NCBI RefSeq assembly: GCF_000582685.1
Contig: NZ_KK073768.1
Span: 2,306,483-2,370,482 of the forward strand
From: [Scytonema hofmanni] UTEX 2349
Lineage (GTDB): Bacteria; Cyanobacteriota; Cyanobacteriia; Cyanobacteriales; Nostocaceae
DNA length: 64,000 bases
Direction: 5' to 3'
The position numbers and the translations under genes were made by a program. The notes beneath the pieces are model-generated. The model made no database searches and was not told the origin of the DNA. It was given only the letters and a program-made list of their open reading frames with translations. Below are positions 46,379-54,811 of this stretch, in pieces. Position 1 is the first letter of the stretch. Each line of letters starts with the position of its first letter.

Positions 46379-46900
46379 TTAGATAAATTCTTGGAGGATA
46401 GTTTTCATTGGTAAAAAGAGTGAAAGGGCTTTATCTTGAAAAGGAATAAATTCATATTTAAGATAAAATTCTTTTGCCTGCAAATCTATAGCATCAACTC
46501 TAACTGCAAAAATGCCAATTTCCTGAGCAGCTTTTACGGCTCTAAAAATTGCATCTACTAGTAATTCTCCTCCTAATCCTTGTCCTTTGACTGACTTATC
46601 TACAGCTAACTTGCCAATTAGTATTGCTGGAATTGGATAGGTCGGCATTCCTTTTTGATAAGATTCTGGTAGAGATGCAAACTCAATGACACTAGCACTG
46701 ACTGTATAAAAACCATCTATTTTTAAAGCATTAGATTGAGAAATAGCAACAAAGGTTTTAGCAATTCCTTTTTCATGATTTTGCCGAGCGTATTTTTTGA
46801 GATAATCATTTAAGACGGGATAACCACAGTCAAAATGCTCTCGTTGATACTTTTTATGAATAGGGACAAAATTCCATCTTCTTTCAGGCTCATTGTCCAT
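46379..46900 (-). CDS. GNAT-family acetyltransferase, probable toxin of a toxin-antitoxin pair
   Basis: A 173-residue acetyltransferase of the TacT/AtaT type, which in characterised systems acetylates the amino group of charged tRNAs and blocks translation. The acetyl-CoA loop is visible as KGQGLGGELL near residue 105, with FYLKYEFIPF near the C-terminus and the N-terminal YPVLNDYLKKYARQNH typical of this subgroup. It overlaps the upstream DUF1778 antitoxin gene by 11 bases. The whole fold seems intact, so the pair may be functional. The target tRNA cannot be predicted here. Confidence 0.85.
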   Translation of the reverse strand: MDNEPERRWNFVPIHKKYQREHFDCGYPVLNDYLKKYARQNHEKGIAKTFVAISQSNALKIDGFYTVSASVIEFASLPESYQKGMPTYPIPAILIGKLAVDKSVKGQGLGGELLVDAIFRAVKAAQEIGIFAVRVDAIDLQAKEFYLKYEFIPFQDKALSLFLPMKTILQEFI

Positions 46901-47174
46901 ATTTATCTCGATATTTTTTGATGGCTGTTTTCAGGTTTCCTTGAAGTTCTGGGGGATTTTCCATAATGGACATAAATAAGTCGCGATCGCAATCTGAAAG
47001 AACCAGTCTTTCCTGATTCTCTATCTCTTGTTTGGCAACTGGTAAGAGGTAAAAGAGAGTATAGGCACTTAAGGAAATTCCTCTGAGAGAGGCAGCTTTT
47101 TCGAGGAGTTCCTTTTGTTCTTGGGTTACTCTCAAGTCAATACGGCTATCTTTAGCTGGTGAGGTTTCTGACAT
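46890..47174 (-). CDS. DUF1778 (TacA-like) antitoxin
   Basis: A 94-residue antitoxin. I start at 47174 (MSETSPAKDSRIDLRVTQEQ) since GGAG lies close upstream (GGAGAAAAAGTT). An ATG at 47267 would add 31 residues that look non-coding. The N-terminal part is a ribbon-helix-helix DNA-binding domain (RIDLRVTQEQKELLEKAASL), expected to repress the pair's own promoter. The C-terminal tail (LFMSIMENPPELQGNLKTAI) would wrap the toxin. It overlaps the GNAT toxin gene. Confidence 0.85.
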   Translation of the reverse strand: MSETSPAKDSRIDLRVTQEQKELLEKAASLRGISLSAYTLFYLLPVAKQEIENQERLVLSDCDRDLFMSIMENPPELQGNLKTAIKKYRDKYGQ

Positions 47175-47537
47175 AACTTTTTCTCCTGTATTGAGTTCCC
47201 ATATTTCTAGTTTAACAGTTATAGGCGGACAAAGTACACACAATTTCCGGAGAGCAGGACAAATCATTGCAAGTATATCAGCGTTGCAGAATGGATGTTA
47301 AAGACAAAAGAGAAAGTATAAAAAGCGATCGCACAGAGCGATTTATTGAAGCAGGCGATCGCGGAGCGACTCCTTCGGAGTATCGCCGCTAAAATGCACT
47401 ATGGGGAGATAAATTTCTAATAATTCAACGCCTGCTACATTAGTTACAGGCGGTAAAGCTTCCAGGTAATATCGACCTGCCAGCATCCAACCGCTATATA
47501 ATTTGTCAACCCCTGATTTTATCTTATTGCACTGCTT

Positions 47538-48821
47538 ATGAAACCTGCCCTTAGTAAAATTGGCGAGCAAATGTCCAACCTGACTGGTGTCAGAGCGATT
47601 ATGAAGGACATTAACGAAACATTACGAGCCGGTACGGGGCAGCAATTTATTAATTTAAGTGCTGGAAATCCCTTGATTTTACCAGAGGTTGAGCAGTTGT
47701 GGCGCGATTGTACGGCTTCCTTGCTGGCTAGTTCCGAATATGGTGAAGTAGTTTGTCGCTACGGTTCGAGTCAGGGTTATGCACCGTTAGTGGAAGCGAT
47801 CGCTAACGACTTCAACAAACGCTATGGTTTAAACTTAACTGAACGTAATATCCTTTTAACTCCAGGCAGTCAAAGCCTTTATTTCTACGCTGCCAATGTC
47901 TTCGGTGGTTACACTAGCAGTGGCAATTTAAAAGAAATTATCTTGCCCCTCAGTCCTGATTATACAGGTTATGGTGGCGTTACTTTATGTGCGGAAGCTT
48001 TAATCGCCTACAAACCAACTTTGGATATTGACTTCTCAGCACACAAATTCAAATATCGTCCAGATTTCAGCCAATTAGAAATTACAGAAAATACCGGCTG
48101 CGTCATCTTCTCTCGTCCTTGTAACCCCACCGGTAATGTTCTCACCGATGATGAAGTCAAAAAAATTGCTGCTTTGGCTGCACCTTTTAATGTACCAGTG
48201 TTGATTGACTCCGCTTATGCACCTCCTTTCCCAGCTTTGAATTTTACCGAAATGACACCAGTGTTTGGAGATAATATCTTACACTGCATGAGTTTATCAA
48301 AAGCTGGATTACCTGGAGAGCGCATCGGAATTGCGATTGGGGATGAAGAGTGGATTCATGTGCTGGAGTGCTTCCAAACAAATATGTGTATTCATCCTTC
48401 TCGGTATGGACAAGCGATCGCTGCTCGTGCCATAAATTCTGGTAAACTTGCAGAAATCTCTGAACAAGTAATTCGCTCATTTTATCAAAATAAATTCACT
48501 GTTTTAGAAGATAGTTTATTTGCTGCCATGCCCAAGGATTTACCTTGGTTCCTCCATCGTGGTGAGGGTGCAATTTTTGCTTGGTTGTGGTTAGATGAAT
48601 TACCGATTACTGATTGGGAATTTTATCAGGAACTCAAACAAGTTGGTGTAATTGTTGTTCCTGGTAGTAGCTTTTTCCCAGGTTTGCGAGAAGATTGGTT
48701 ACACAAGCACCAATGTTTGCGAATCAGTCTCACTGGTAGCGATGAAGAAATTGCGATCGGAATGCAGCGTTTAGCTCATGTTACGCAACAAGTTTATCAG
48801 CGTGCAGCGGTGAGTGCTTAA
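47538..48821 (+). CDS. avtA: Valine-pyruvate aminotransferase
   Basis: PLP-dependent class I/II aminotransferase that moves the amino group between valine and pyruvate. The opening SKIGEQMSNLTGVRAIMKDI is characteristic. The PLP lysine is in HCMSLSKAGLPGERIG near residue 256, with SRPCNPTGNVLTDDE and the Arg of QCLRISLTG near the end. The 427-residue length is normal. No Shine-Dalgarno sequence is visible. rimM begins on the base after its stop. Another aminotransferase of the same group cannot be excluded without alignment. Confidence 0.85.
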   Translation: MKPALSKIGEQMSNLTGVRAIMKDINETLRAGTGQQFINLSAGNPLILPEVEQLWRDCTASLLASSEYGEVVCRYGSSQGYAPLVEAIANDFNKRYGLNLTERNILLTPGSQSLYFYAANVFGGYTSSGNLKEIILPLSPDYTGYGGVTLCAEALIAYKPTLDIDFSAHKFKYRPDFSQLEITENTGCVIFSRPCNPTGNVLTDDEVKKIAALAAPFNVPVLIDSAYAPPFPALNFTEMTPVFGDNILHCMSLSKAGLPGERIGIAIGDEEWIHVLECFQTNMCIHPSRYGQAIAARAINSGKLAEISEQVIRSFYQNKFTVLEDSLFAAMPKDLPWFLHRGEGAIFAWLWLDELPITDWEFYQELKQVGVIVVPGSSFFPGLREDWLHKHQCLRISLTGSDEEIAIGMQRLAHVTQQVYQRAAVSA

Positions 48822-49580
48822 ATGAAAGGCAAAGACACGAAGAGAAAGCCAGAGAAAAAGGGAAAGCAGGGAATTAATTCTCCCTTATCTCCCTCATCCT
48901 CCTCATCTCCCTCATCCTCCCCCTCTCCCACCCCCGATGGTTGGCTAGAAATTGGTAAAATTGTCGCACCTCAAGGTTTATCTGGAGAAGTGCGGGTTTA
49001 TCCGGAGTCGGATTTTCCAGAACGTTTTGAAGTTCCTGGAAAACGCTGGTTATTACGTCCTGGTGAAGCGGAACCGCAACCGATAGAATTGTTGACGGGA
49101 CGTTATATTCAGGGGAAGAATTTGTATGTCCTCAAGTTAGCTGGTGTGGATAATTGCGAGTCTGCGGAAGAGTTACGCAATTGTAAATTGTTGGTTCCTG
49201 AAAGCGATCGCCCAGAATTAGGAGAAGATGAATATCATGTGATCGATTTGATTGGTTTGTCTGTTTTTATGCAAGAATCAGGGAAACTTGTGGGAACGGT
49301 GGTTGATATTATTCCTGCTGGGAACGATTTGCTTGATGTGGAGTTGCATCAGGAAGAGGAGAAAGGGGGAGAAGAAGAAACTTCAATCCCAAATCCCAAA
49401 TCCGATCCCCCCTTATCCCCCCTTAAAAAGGGGGGGATTAAACATCCGAAGTCTGTTTTAATTCCCTTTGTGAAAGCGATCGCCCCGGTGGTAGACTTAG
49501 AAAATCGTCGGATTGAAATTACACCGCCGCCTGGTTTGTTGGAAGTTAATGATGTGGTTAAAAAGAATGTAGAGACGTAG
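48822..49580 (+). CDS. rimM: Ribosome maturation factor RimM with low-complexity insertions
   Basis: RimM binds ribosomal protein S19 and helps 30S head assembly. The N-terminal RimM domain starts at about residue 40 (WLEIGKIVAPQGLSGEVRVY), and the PRC-barrel is near 140-250 (DLIGLSVFMQESGKLVGTV). Two features are odd. Residues 1-38 are a Lys-rich then Ser/Pro-rich tail. The PRC barrel is interrupted by about 35 residues (EEEKGGEEETSIPNPKSDPP and onward) encoded partly by a CCCCCC-TTAAAAA-GGGGGG repeat at 49407-49437. The frame stays open and resumes with SVLIPFVKAIAPVVD, so the protein is probably made. It directly abuts avtA. The stop codon falls in a palindrome. Confidence 0.92.
   Translation: MKGKDTKRKPEKKGKQGINSPLSPSSSSSPSSSPSPTPDGWLEIGKIVAPQGLSGEVRVYPESDFPERFEVPGKRWLLRPGEAEPQPIELLTGRYIQGKNLYVLKLAGVDNCESAEELRNCKLLVPESDRPELGEDEYHVIDLIGLSVFMQESGKLVGTVVDIIPAGNDLLDVELHQEEEKGGEEETSIPNPKSDPPLSPLKKGGIKHPKSVLIPFVKAIAPVVDLENRRIEITPPPGLLEVNDVVKKNVET
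49407..49437. repeat. C-run/G-run palindrome inside rimM
   Basis: A CCCCCCTTATCCCCCC stretch followed by TTAAAAA and a run of seven G forms a palindromic repeat. The same CCCCCCTTAAAAAG block flanks the insertion sequence near 37660-37683 and 38843-38860. Here it is read as DPPLSPLKKGG within a loop of the RimM PRC-barrel. Confidence 0.65.
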
Positions 49581-49593
49581 CAGTGCTACGTCT
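49572..49593. repeat. GACGTAGC-type palindrome overlapping the rimM stop
   Basis: GAGACGTAGCAGTGCTACGTC with its next base is a near-perfect palindrome. The TAG that ends rimM (49578-49580) lies within it, so the last codons and stop were probably supplied by the repeat. It could also act as a hairpin at the transcript end. Confidence 0.7.
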
Positions 49594-49608
49594 GTTGGGT
49601 TTCTATTC

Positions 49609-50073
49609 TCAAAATAGCGATCGCACGATATGCTGTAATTGTCCTTGGGGGAAGCGATACCAAATAGCGATCGCTATTTGTGGTTTACAATCGCCATGAA
49701 CAGCATAACGAAACCAGGATATCTGGAAACAGCGATCACGTTCATAAGTTAAAAGCCAGGTTTTTTCATAGCGCACTAAATCGGCAACTAAATCAGAAGT
49801 TGTTTTTTCGAGGAAATTAGCGAAAGCGATCGCATCTTCTCGATGTTTCTTGATACCCTGTGGTAAATACGTTTCTGCATATTGCCAAAACAAAGCAGTG
49901 AAATCTTTACCCAACACTTTCGCCGTGCGGGGTAATAATTCCCGTAATTCCCCTAAGCGTTTCCACTTAAGGTAATTGGCGAATATATTGCTTTGCTGTG
50001 CCGATTGTGCGAGTTGTTGCGCTTCATCATCACTCAATTGAAACTCAGTACCAACAGCTTGCGGGTTAGGCAA
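49609..50073 (-). CDS. Hypothetical protein, possible SCO6045-type C-terminal domain
   Basis: A 154-residue soluble helical protein. The stretch LRELLPRTAKVLGKDFTALF with FWQYAETYLPQGIKKHREDA faintly recalls the C-terminal domain of SCO6045-like proteins, but I am not sure. The only available start upstream of the conserved part is a TTG at 50073, inside a copy of a dispersed repeat (GGCAACGCATAATTA). The 5' end may thus have been replaced by the repeat and the native protein could be longer, or may begin within LSDDEAQQLAQ. It is convergent with rimM. Confidence 0.55.
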   Translation of the reverse strand: MPNPQAVGTEFQLSDDEAQQLAQSAQQSNIFANYLKWKRLGELRELLPRTAKVLGKDFTALFWQYAETYLPQGIKKHREDAIAFANFLEKTTSDLVADLVRYEKTWLLTYERDRCFQISWFRYAVHGDCKPQIAIAIWYRFPQGQLQHIVRSLF

Positions 50074-50199
50074 CGCATAATTAAATTCTGGAGATGTCTA
50101 TAGGAGATTTCCCTTAAGTAAGCTTCTGGGCGATCGCTCAGTCGTGGTAGATTGCAGACATTCGTCAAAATAATAATCGATAAACCAAAAACTTTGTAA

Positions 50200-50219
50200 A
50201 GACGCGATATATCGCGTCT
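50200..50219. repeat. AGACGCGATATATCGCGTCT palindrome
   Basis: A perfect 20-base palindrome with the AGACG...CGTCT outer arms and a CGATATATCG core. It lies in the spacer between the hypothetical gene at 49609 and the channel gene. Confidence 0.75.
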
Positions 50220-50330
50220 CTACATACCCTAAATACCACGAAAAATCAGACGAGCGAACCGTATTGAAATGAGGTTTATCTAAAGTTTACATAAACGCGA
50301 ATTCTATTAGACATCTCCCAAAAAGACGTA

Positions 50331-50383
50331 GAGACGTAGCAGTGCTACGTCTCATCAAGGGTTTCGGGCAACGCATAATTACT
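50331..50383. repeat. GACGTAGC-type palindrome with conserved tail
   Basis: GAGACGTAGCAGTGCTACGT and its last bases form a palindrome at 50331-50353, followed by AAGGGTTTCGGGCAACGCAT. This is the reverse orientation of the unit seen at 44592 and 51559. It lies just downstream of the channel gene's stop. Confidence 0.75.
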
Positions 50384-50396
50384 TTTTGGAGATGTC

Positions 50397-51221
50397 TTAT
50401 TTATCAAGTGAATAAGTTGAAACTTCACATTCTATACCAGATAACTTTGTACCACAAGCTTTACAAAATTGAGCATCTGCATCGTGAAAAGCTAAACCAC
50501 AACCCGAACAAACCGTTTCTACTTGATTAACAGTTTTTACCAATCGCTTAATTAAATCACCCACTTGCCAAGGAATCAAGGCAATACCTGTTAAAATCAT
50601 CGAGACTGTCAGCAAACGACCTAATTCAGAAATTGGTGTAACATCACCAAATCCCACAGTTGTCATGGTGACAATCGAAAAGTAAAAGGCATCCAAAAAA
50701 GTCCTAAAAACTTTCGGGTTAACTGGATGCTCAACTTGATAAATCAAACCGGAATAAACAAATATTATTGTAAATAATGTAAATAATATCCGTCCCAAAA
50801 TTAGACCATCTTCGGTGTTAATTTTACCAAAAAAAGATTTTTTATCGAGAAATCTGATTAACCGTAAAATTCTAAACCATCGCAGCAACCGAATAAACCT
50901 GATATCAGCCATTCCCATAAAAAATGGCAAAATCGCCATTAAATCAACAATCGAGTAAAAACTAAAGATATACTTAATTTTGTTGTCTGTACTCCACAAT
51001 CGGAGTGCATATTCCACGGCAAAAATTATCGATATTACGGTATCTACTATATTTAATTGAACTCGAACTGCATTGGGAATAGTATAAGTGTCCGCTACAA
51101 ATATTACTGAAGACAGTAGAACTAATCCAGCGATTGTGAGATTAATTGCTTTACCTAGAGGTGTTTCTAAGTCTGTTAGGTAGAATGCTGTTTGTTTTCG
51201 CAAAAGTAACATTTTTGACAA
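50397..51221 (-). CDS. Voltage-gated potassium-type ion channel with C-terminal zinc ribbon
   Basis: A 274-residue inner-membrane protein of the six-helix Kv type. Hydrophobic segments occur from about residue 25. The voltage-sensor helix is Arg-rich (IRFIRLLRWFRILRLIRFL, near 105-123). The pore has the selectivity filter TVGFGDVTP near 192. The filter reads GFG rather than GYG, a variant still compatible with K+ channels. The C-terminus has two CxxC pairs (CSGCGLAF, FCKACGTKL), a zinc ribbon that may assemble or regulate the channel. It stands alone; the nearest genes on the same strand are the two-component pair upstream, 462 bases away. Confidence 0.88.
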   Translation of the reverse strand: MSKMLLLRKQTAFYLTDLETPLGKAINLTIAGLVLLSSVIFVADTYTIPNAVRVQLNIVDTVISIIFAVEYALRLWSTDNKIKYIFSFYSIVDLMAILPFFMGMADIRFIRLLRWFRILRLIRFLDKKSFFGKINTEDGLILGRILFTLFTIIFVYSGLIYQVEHPVNPKVFRTFLDAFYFSIVTMTTVGFGDVTPISELGRLLTVSMILTGIALIPWQVGDLIKRLVKTVNQVETVCSGCGLAFHDADAQFCKACGTKLSGIECEVSTYSLDK

Positions 51222-51392
51222 ACTACTTGTAAATAACTTTACGAATAATAGGCATTGCCAACTCTACGTTAACTTAAAAATATAAAGCTGTCCCATTTTT
51301 AATTATTGATGAAACCTGAAGATTTTATGTGCCTAGCGCTAGAAAATCTCTGAGTTTGTTTAAATAGACATCTTGCACCAATCCCAACAACC

Positions 51393-51503
51393 GCCTTAGA
51401 ATTAATTCTAAGGCTAATAGCGCTCACTCGTCTAAAGACGACTAAATAAAAGTTTTAGTCTACTTAAGTAGACTTGAGCTATTAGAGATAGAGTTTTAAC
51501 TCT
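51393..51503. repeat. Cluster of four palindromes
   Basis: In 111 bases there are a perfect 22-base palindrome (51393-51414, GCCTTAGAATT and its complement), CGTCTAAAGACG (51429-51440), the perfect AGTCTACTTAAGTAGACT (51457-51474) and AGAGTTTTAACTCT (51490-51503). The CTAATAG/CTATTAG motifs around them also face each other. The 462-base spacer between the channel gene and the response regulator has no gene. The cluster could be a structured RNA, a transcription barrier or a mobile repeat. Confidence 0.65.
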
Positions 51504-51558
51504 GGACGCTAATTGAGAATAGTGGAAGATATTAGTTTAAATAGACATAGGTGTAGAA

Positions 51559-51611
51559 ATTAATTATGCGTTGCCCGAAACCCTTGTAGAGACGTAGCAC
51601 TGCTACGTCTC
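51559..51611. repeat. Conserved lead plus GACGTAGC-type palindrome
   Basis: The lead ATTAATTATGCGTTGCCCGA (continuing to CTTGTA) is the same as at 44592. It is followed by a GAGACGTAGC-ACTGCTACGTCTC palindrome, whereas the copy at 44592 has a TTCCACTGGAA core. It lies 73 bases from the end of the response-regulator gene and may act as its terminator hairpin. Confidence 0.75.
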
Positions 51612-51683
51612 TACGTATGACTCTGGAGATATCTAATGATAATTCACGCACTCCTATGCACTAGACGCAGAGTAAGCAAGTTT

Positions 51684-52340
51684 TTAATTATTTAAATAAG
51701 CCGAAAATGTGTTGGCAAAAATCGCTGCTTGAGTGCGATCGCGTAAATTTAATCTATTCAAAATATTTGTGACGTGATTTTTCACCGTTCCCTCAGAAAT
51801 GTATAATTTTTGAGCAATTTCTTTATTATTTGCACCTGTTGCAATTAACTGCAAAACGTCTTTTTCTCTAGGGGTAAGTTCAGCTAAACTAGCTGGTAGT
51901 GCTGGTAACTCAGATGCTGTTACTGCGGGAAACTGAGTCAAAAGTTTTTTTACTATTCCTGGTCCTAGTTGAGTATACCCTTTGTGGACGGCGCGAATCG
52001 CTACAGCTAATTCTTCGGAAGGTGTATCTTTAAGTAAATAACCCATTGCTCCATTCTGCAATGCCGCTGACACATATTCATCATTATCAAAGGTTGTCAG
52101 CACTAAAACTTTGACTTTGGTAAAACGCTTGTTAATTTCTCGCGTAGCTGCAACTCCATCCATAATCGGCATTCTTACATCCATTAATACCACATCTGGC
52201 TGTAATTGGGCAACAAAATTAATTGCTTGTTCACCGTTTTCGGCTTCCCCAATAATTTCTAAATCTGCTTCTAATTCTAATAATGCTTTTAATCCTTGGC
52301 GAATTAAATTTTGGTCATCTACAATTAAAACTTTAATCAT
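51684..52340 (-). CDS. NarL/LuxR-family response regulator
   Basis: A 218-residue two-component response regulator. The receiver domain (1-120) shows acidic residues VDDQ near 8, the phospho-acceptor Asp in VVLMDVRMP near 54, Thr in VLVLTTFD and Lys in YLLKDTPSEE. The output is a C-terminal LuxR-type helix-turn-helix (LTPREKDVLQLIATGANNKE, then IAQKLYISEGTVKNHVTNIL). It lies 113 bases downstream of the histidine kinase on the same strand, so the two form a pair. Target genes are not known. The divergent Spy-like genes upstream of the kinase are candidates by position only. Confidence 0.93.
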   Translation of the reverse strand: MIKVLIVDDQNLIRQGLKALLELEADLEIIGEAENGEQAINFVAQLQPDVVLMDVRMPIMDGVAATREINKRFTKVKVLVLTTFDNDEYVSAALQNGAMGYLLKDTPSEELAVAIRAVHKGYTQLGPGIVKKLLTQFPAVTASELPALPASLAELTPREKDVLQLIATGANNKEIAQKLYISEGTVKNHVTNILNRLNLRDRTQAAIFANTFSAYLNN

Positions 52341-52453
52341 ATCAATTTTATATATTACTGATTACATGAGAAACCTGATATTATCTCTAATTGCTTTTTC
52401 TTTATCTTGGCGTACTTGGTGGTTCGTTCATAAATCTAACTAAAATATGATTA

Positions 52454-53659
52454 CTATATTAATAACGAGGGCAAAGGAATATCAACTATAATCTTACAAC
52501 CTAAACCGGGAGCGCTGTTAATCTGAAATTCACCTCCTCGTGCTAAAGTGCGATCGCGCATACTTTGCAATCCAAAACCTGTTGTGTTTTGCTCTACATC
52601 AAATCCTCTACCATTATCCTCAACTCTTAAATTTATATTTGTTGTCGTAGTTAATTGTATTTTAATTTCTGTGGCATTTGCATATTTAGAAATGTTTGTT
52701 AATGATTCTTGAATAATCCTGTAAACAGCGGTGCTAATTTCTGGTGGTAGGGGATAAGCGAGGTTAATTTGACAAATTGGCACAACACCAGTTGAGCGAA
52801 AAAAATCTTCTGCAAGTATAGCGATCGCTTGTTCTAAAGATTCTGAATGCAAAGGGTGAGAGCGCATTGTCGAAACTGATTGTCGCACATCTTGCAATGC
52901 TTTTGAACCTAATTCTTTTGCTCTAGCTAAGAAATTTTGAGCTTTGCTAGGATTAGATTGCCATAATTTTAAAGCAGTTTCTAGTTGTAGATTCAAAGCA
53001 GTTAAAGAATGTCCTAAAGAATCATGAATTTCTCGTGCGATGCGGTTACGTTCTTCGAGAGTAGCTTGATTTTCAATTTTCAGGGCATATTCTCGCAACT
53101 TTTCGTTAGCGATCGCTAGTTTTTCTCGACTTTGCCGTTCAGATAATATCGCATTCATTAATAATAACACAAATACTAAAGCTAATCCAAACGAAATCAT
53201 AAAGCTGAATGTCAAAAACCAAAATCGTTCCTGTGCTTTTGGTGGTAATGGAAATCTGGAAAACCGCTGTGTAAGTGTGATTAACATTAAGAAAAATGAT
53301 AAACTAGCAACCACTAAACGACCATTTAACTGAAAAATTAAGCAACTGCGAGTTACTATAATCATGTTAAGAAAGGGAAATAATCTAGCTGGTCCACCCC
53401 CCAAAAAAGCAGTTATTAAAATTAAGATTATTTCCAAAGCTGTATAAAGTAATTTATTTCTTTGATTACTTGTAGGCAATCTTAAGCCCATTAAACCAAA
53501 AATAATCAGACAAGCAATTGTCAGTTCCGGAAAGTTGGTCTGAAATTTCTCAGAGCGAAATGGTAAAACTGCGCTGACAGCAGAAAATGCGAGTAATATC
53601 CACTCTAAATAAAGCAAAAACCGAAAAGGATGATTTTTAAATTCAATTGGGCGGCTCAT
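52454..53659 (-). CDS. Membrane sensor histidine kinase (HisKA_3/HPK7, NarX-like)
   Basis: A 401-residue sensor kinase. The N-terminal 180 residues contain about five or six hydrophobic segments with very short loops, so the stimulus is probably sensed in the membrane. The dimerisation and phosphotransfer region is EERNRIAREIHDSLGHSLTA with the phospho-accepting His near 221. The ATPase domain shows the N box (IIQESLTNISKYANATEI) and G boxes (VEDNGRGFD, GFGLQSMRDRT). The absence of a large extracytoplasmic domain resembles LiaS/DesK-type sensors of envelope or lipid stress. It precedes its response regulator in the same direction. Confidence 0.92.
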   Translation of the reverse strand: MSRPIEFKNHPFRFLLYLEWILLAFSAVSAVLPFRSEKFQTNFPELTIACLIIFGLMGLRLPTSNQRNKLLYTALEIILILITAFLGGGPARLFPFLNMIIVTRSCLIFQLNGRLVVASLSFFLMLITLTQRFSRFPLPPKAQERFWFLTFSFMISFGLALVFVLLLMNAILSERQSREKLAIANEKLREYALKIENQATLEERNRIAREIHDSLGHSLTALNLQLETALKLWQSNPSKAQNFLARAKELGSKALQDVRQSVSTMRSHPLHSESLEQAIAILAEDFFRSTGVVPICQINLAYPLPPEISTAVYRIIQESLTNISKYANATEIKIQLTTTTNINLRVEDNGRGFDVEQNTTGFGLQSMRDRTLARGGEFQINSAPGLGCKIIVDIPLPSLLI

Positions 53660-54136
53660 AAGTTGCTACACCTTGTTCATGAAGAGGGGTAAAGGGGAAA
53701 GGTGAAAGGGGAAAGGGGGGGAAGAAATTTTCCTATAGGATTGTAACCCCGGAGCTATGCGTGACCGGACTACAAGGAGGGGCTTCAAACCCTTACAAAG
53801 AGTGAAAGAATCATATAAAAAGTTTAAAGCTTTTTTAAATAACTTCTTCACATGCACCCATTTTTTCCTTTCCCTTTTCACCCAAACACTTTGGTAATTA
53901 GTTAAGAGTCAATAGTCTTGAGTCAAGAGAAATAAATTGCTCCTAACTCTCCGTAGAGACGTTCCGAAAAATGAAAGTCTCTATCTAATTTTTAACTTAC
54001 ACAAATTACGAGTCAAATTTATCAAATTTTAATCATGACTTTAGTCATGGGTTTATTCGTGACTTTTTCCGCATGTCTTGTAACAGATAGATTCATATGA
54101 TGGTGGGAGCAGACAAGGAAAGCCAAAAACTAATAA

Positions 54137-54610
54137 ATGAAACTTAAAAATTTATACCTGATAGCTGGTGCGATCGCCCTGAGTTTAAGTGCAACTCCTT
54201 TCATCGTCAACGCGCAACAAATAGCGCAAACACCAACTCAAGTTAAACCAGCCCGCAATGGTCCATTTGAACGCTTGGGACTAACGGATTCACAAAAAAC
54301 CCAAATTAAAGAGATTCGTCGCAATAGCCGCGCTCAAATGGATGCGATTCTCACCCCAGAACAAAAACAACAGCTACAAGCTGCAAAACAAGAACGTCAG
54401 GGTCAGCCCCGGCAAGCAAGAGGTCAAGGTGATCGTCCTAAGAAGGGTTGGGCTTCTTTAAATCTAACTGAAGAACAGAAAACCAAGATGCGTGAAATTA
54501 AGGAATCAGAGAAAAATCAGATCCAAGCAATCCTGACTCCCCAACAGCAGCAACAACTCAAGGAATTTCAAGATAATATGCGATCGCGTCGTCAGAGACC
54601 CAATTCTTAG
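54137..54610 (+). CDS. Spy/CpxP-like periplasmic LTxxQ protein
   Basis: A 157-residue secreted protein. Residues 1-27 are a signal peptide (LYLIAGAIALSLSATPFIVN, cleavage near NAQQ). The mature part holds two LTxxQ-type segments (LTDSQKTQIKEIRRN, LTEEQKTKMREIKES), each followed by ILTPEQKQQL or ILTPQQQQQL, the pattern of Spy/CpxP chaperones that hold unfolded envelope proteins. The C-terminus is Arg-rich. A paralogue follows 200 bases downstream in the same direction. The divergent kinase upstream suggests an envelope-stress link, which is inference. A hairpin lies after the stop. Confidence 0.8.
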   Translation: MKLKNLYLIAGAIALSLSATPFIVNAQQIAQTPTQVKPARNGPFERLGLTDSQKTQIKEIRRNSRAQMDAILTPEQKQQLQAAKQERQGQPRQARGQGDRPKKGWASLNLTEEQKTKMREIKESEKNQIQAILTPQQQQQLKEFQDNMRSRRQRPNS

Positions 54611-54644
54611 AGTCATTAACCTCAAACCCTGATCCTAACTAGAT

Positions 54645-54670
54645 TGTGGCGGAAAGTCTCATCCGCCACA
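54645..54670. terminator. Hairpin between the two Spy-like genes
   Basis: TGTGGCGGA and TCCGCCACA form a perfect 9-bp stem with an eight-base loop, 35 bases after the first Spy-like gene. It is followed by AAAAATTTA rather than a strong T-run, so termination strength is uncertain. Confidence 0.5.
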
Positions 54671-54811
54671 CAGAAAAATTTAGATGACAAGCGCTCAAAA
54701 AAAGTATAACTTTAGTTATAAATACTAGTATTTGTCATTCTCCCGGACGTGATGATTAATTTGGGATTCTATAATAGTGAAGAAAAACTGGAGAAATCCA
54801 CGAGGCAATAA

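Larger units (their letters stand above)
50074..50396. other. Repeat-rich spacer
   Basis: No gene is visible. The spacer holds a GCAACGCATAATTA repeat at its left edge, two palindromes of the AGACG...CGTCT family (entered separately), an isolated CGAACCGTATTG motif near 50256 that matches the outer repeat around the insertion sequence, and two copies of an AGACATCTCC/GGAGATGTCT motif (near 50310 and 50388) that face each other. Confidence 0.6.

Noticed and set aside
47343..47570. Minus-strand open frame of 75 codons before avtA
   Set aside because: It has some protein-like sequence (GRYYLEALPPVTNVAGVELL), but it overlaps the avtA start, ends in a repeat and has no clear start signal. It may be a fragment of an unrecognised gene.
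53666..53881. Minus-strand 71-codon frame upstream of the kinase
   Set aside because: Composition is that of a purine-rich spacer; there is no family resemblance and no start signal.
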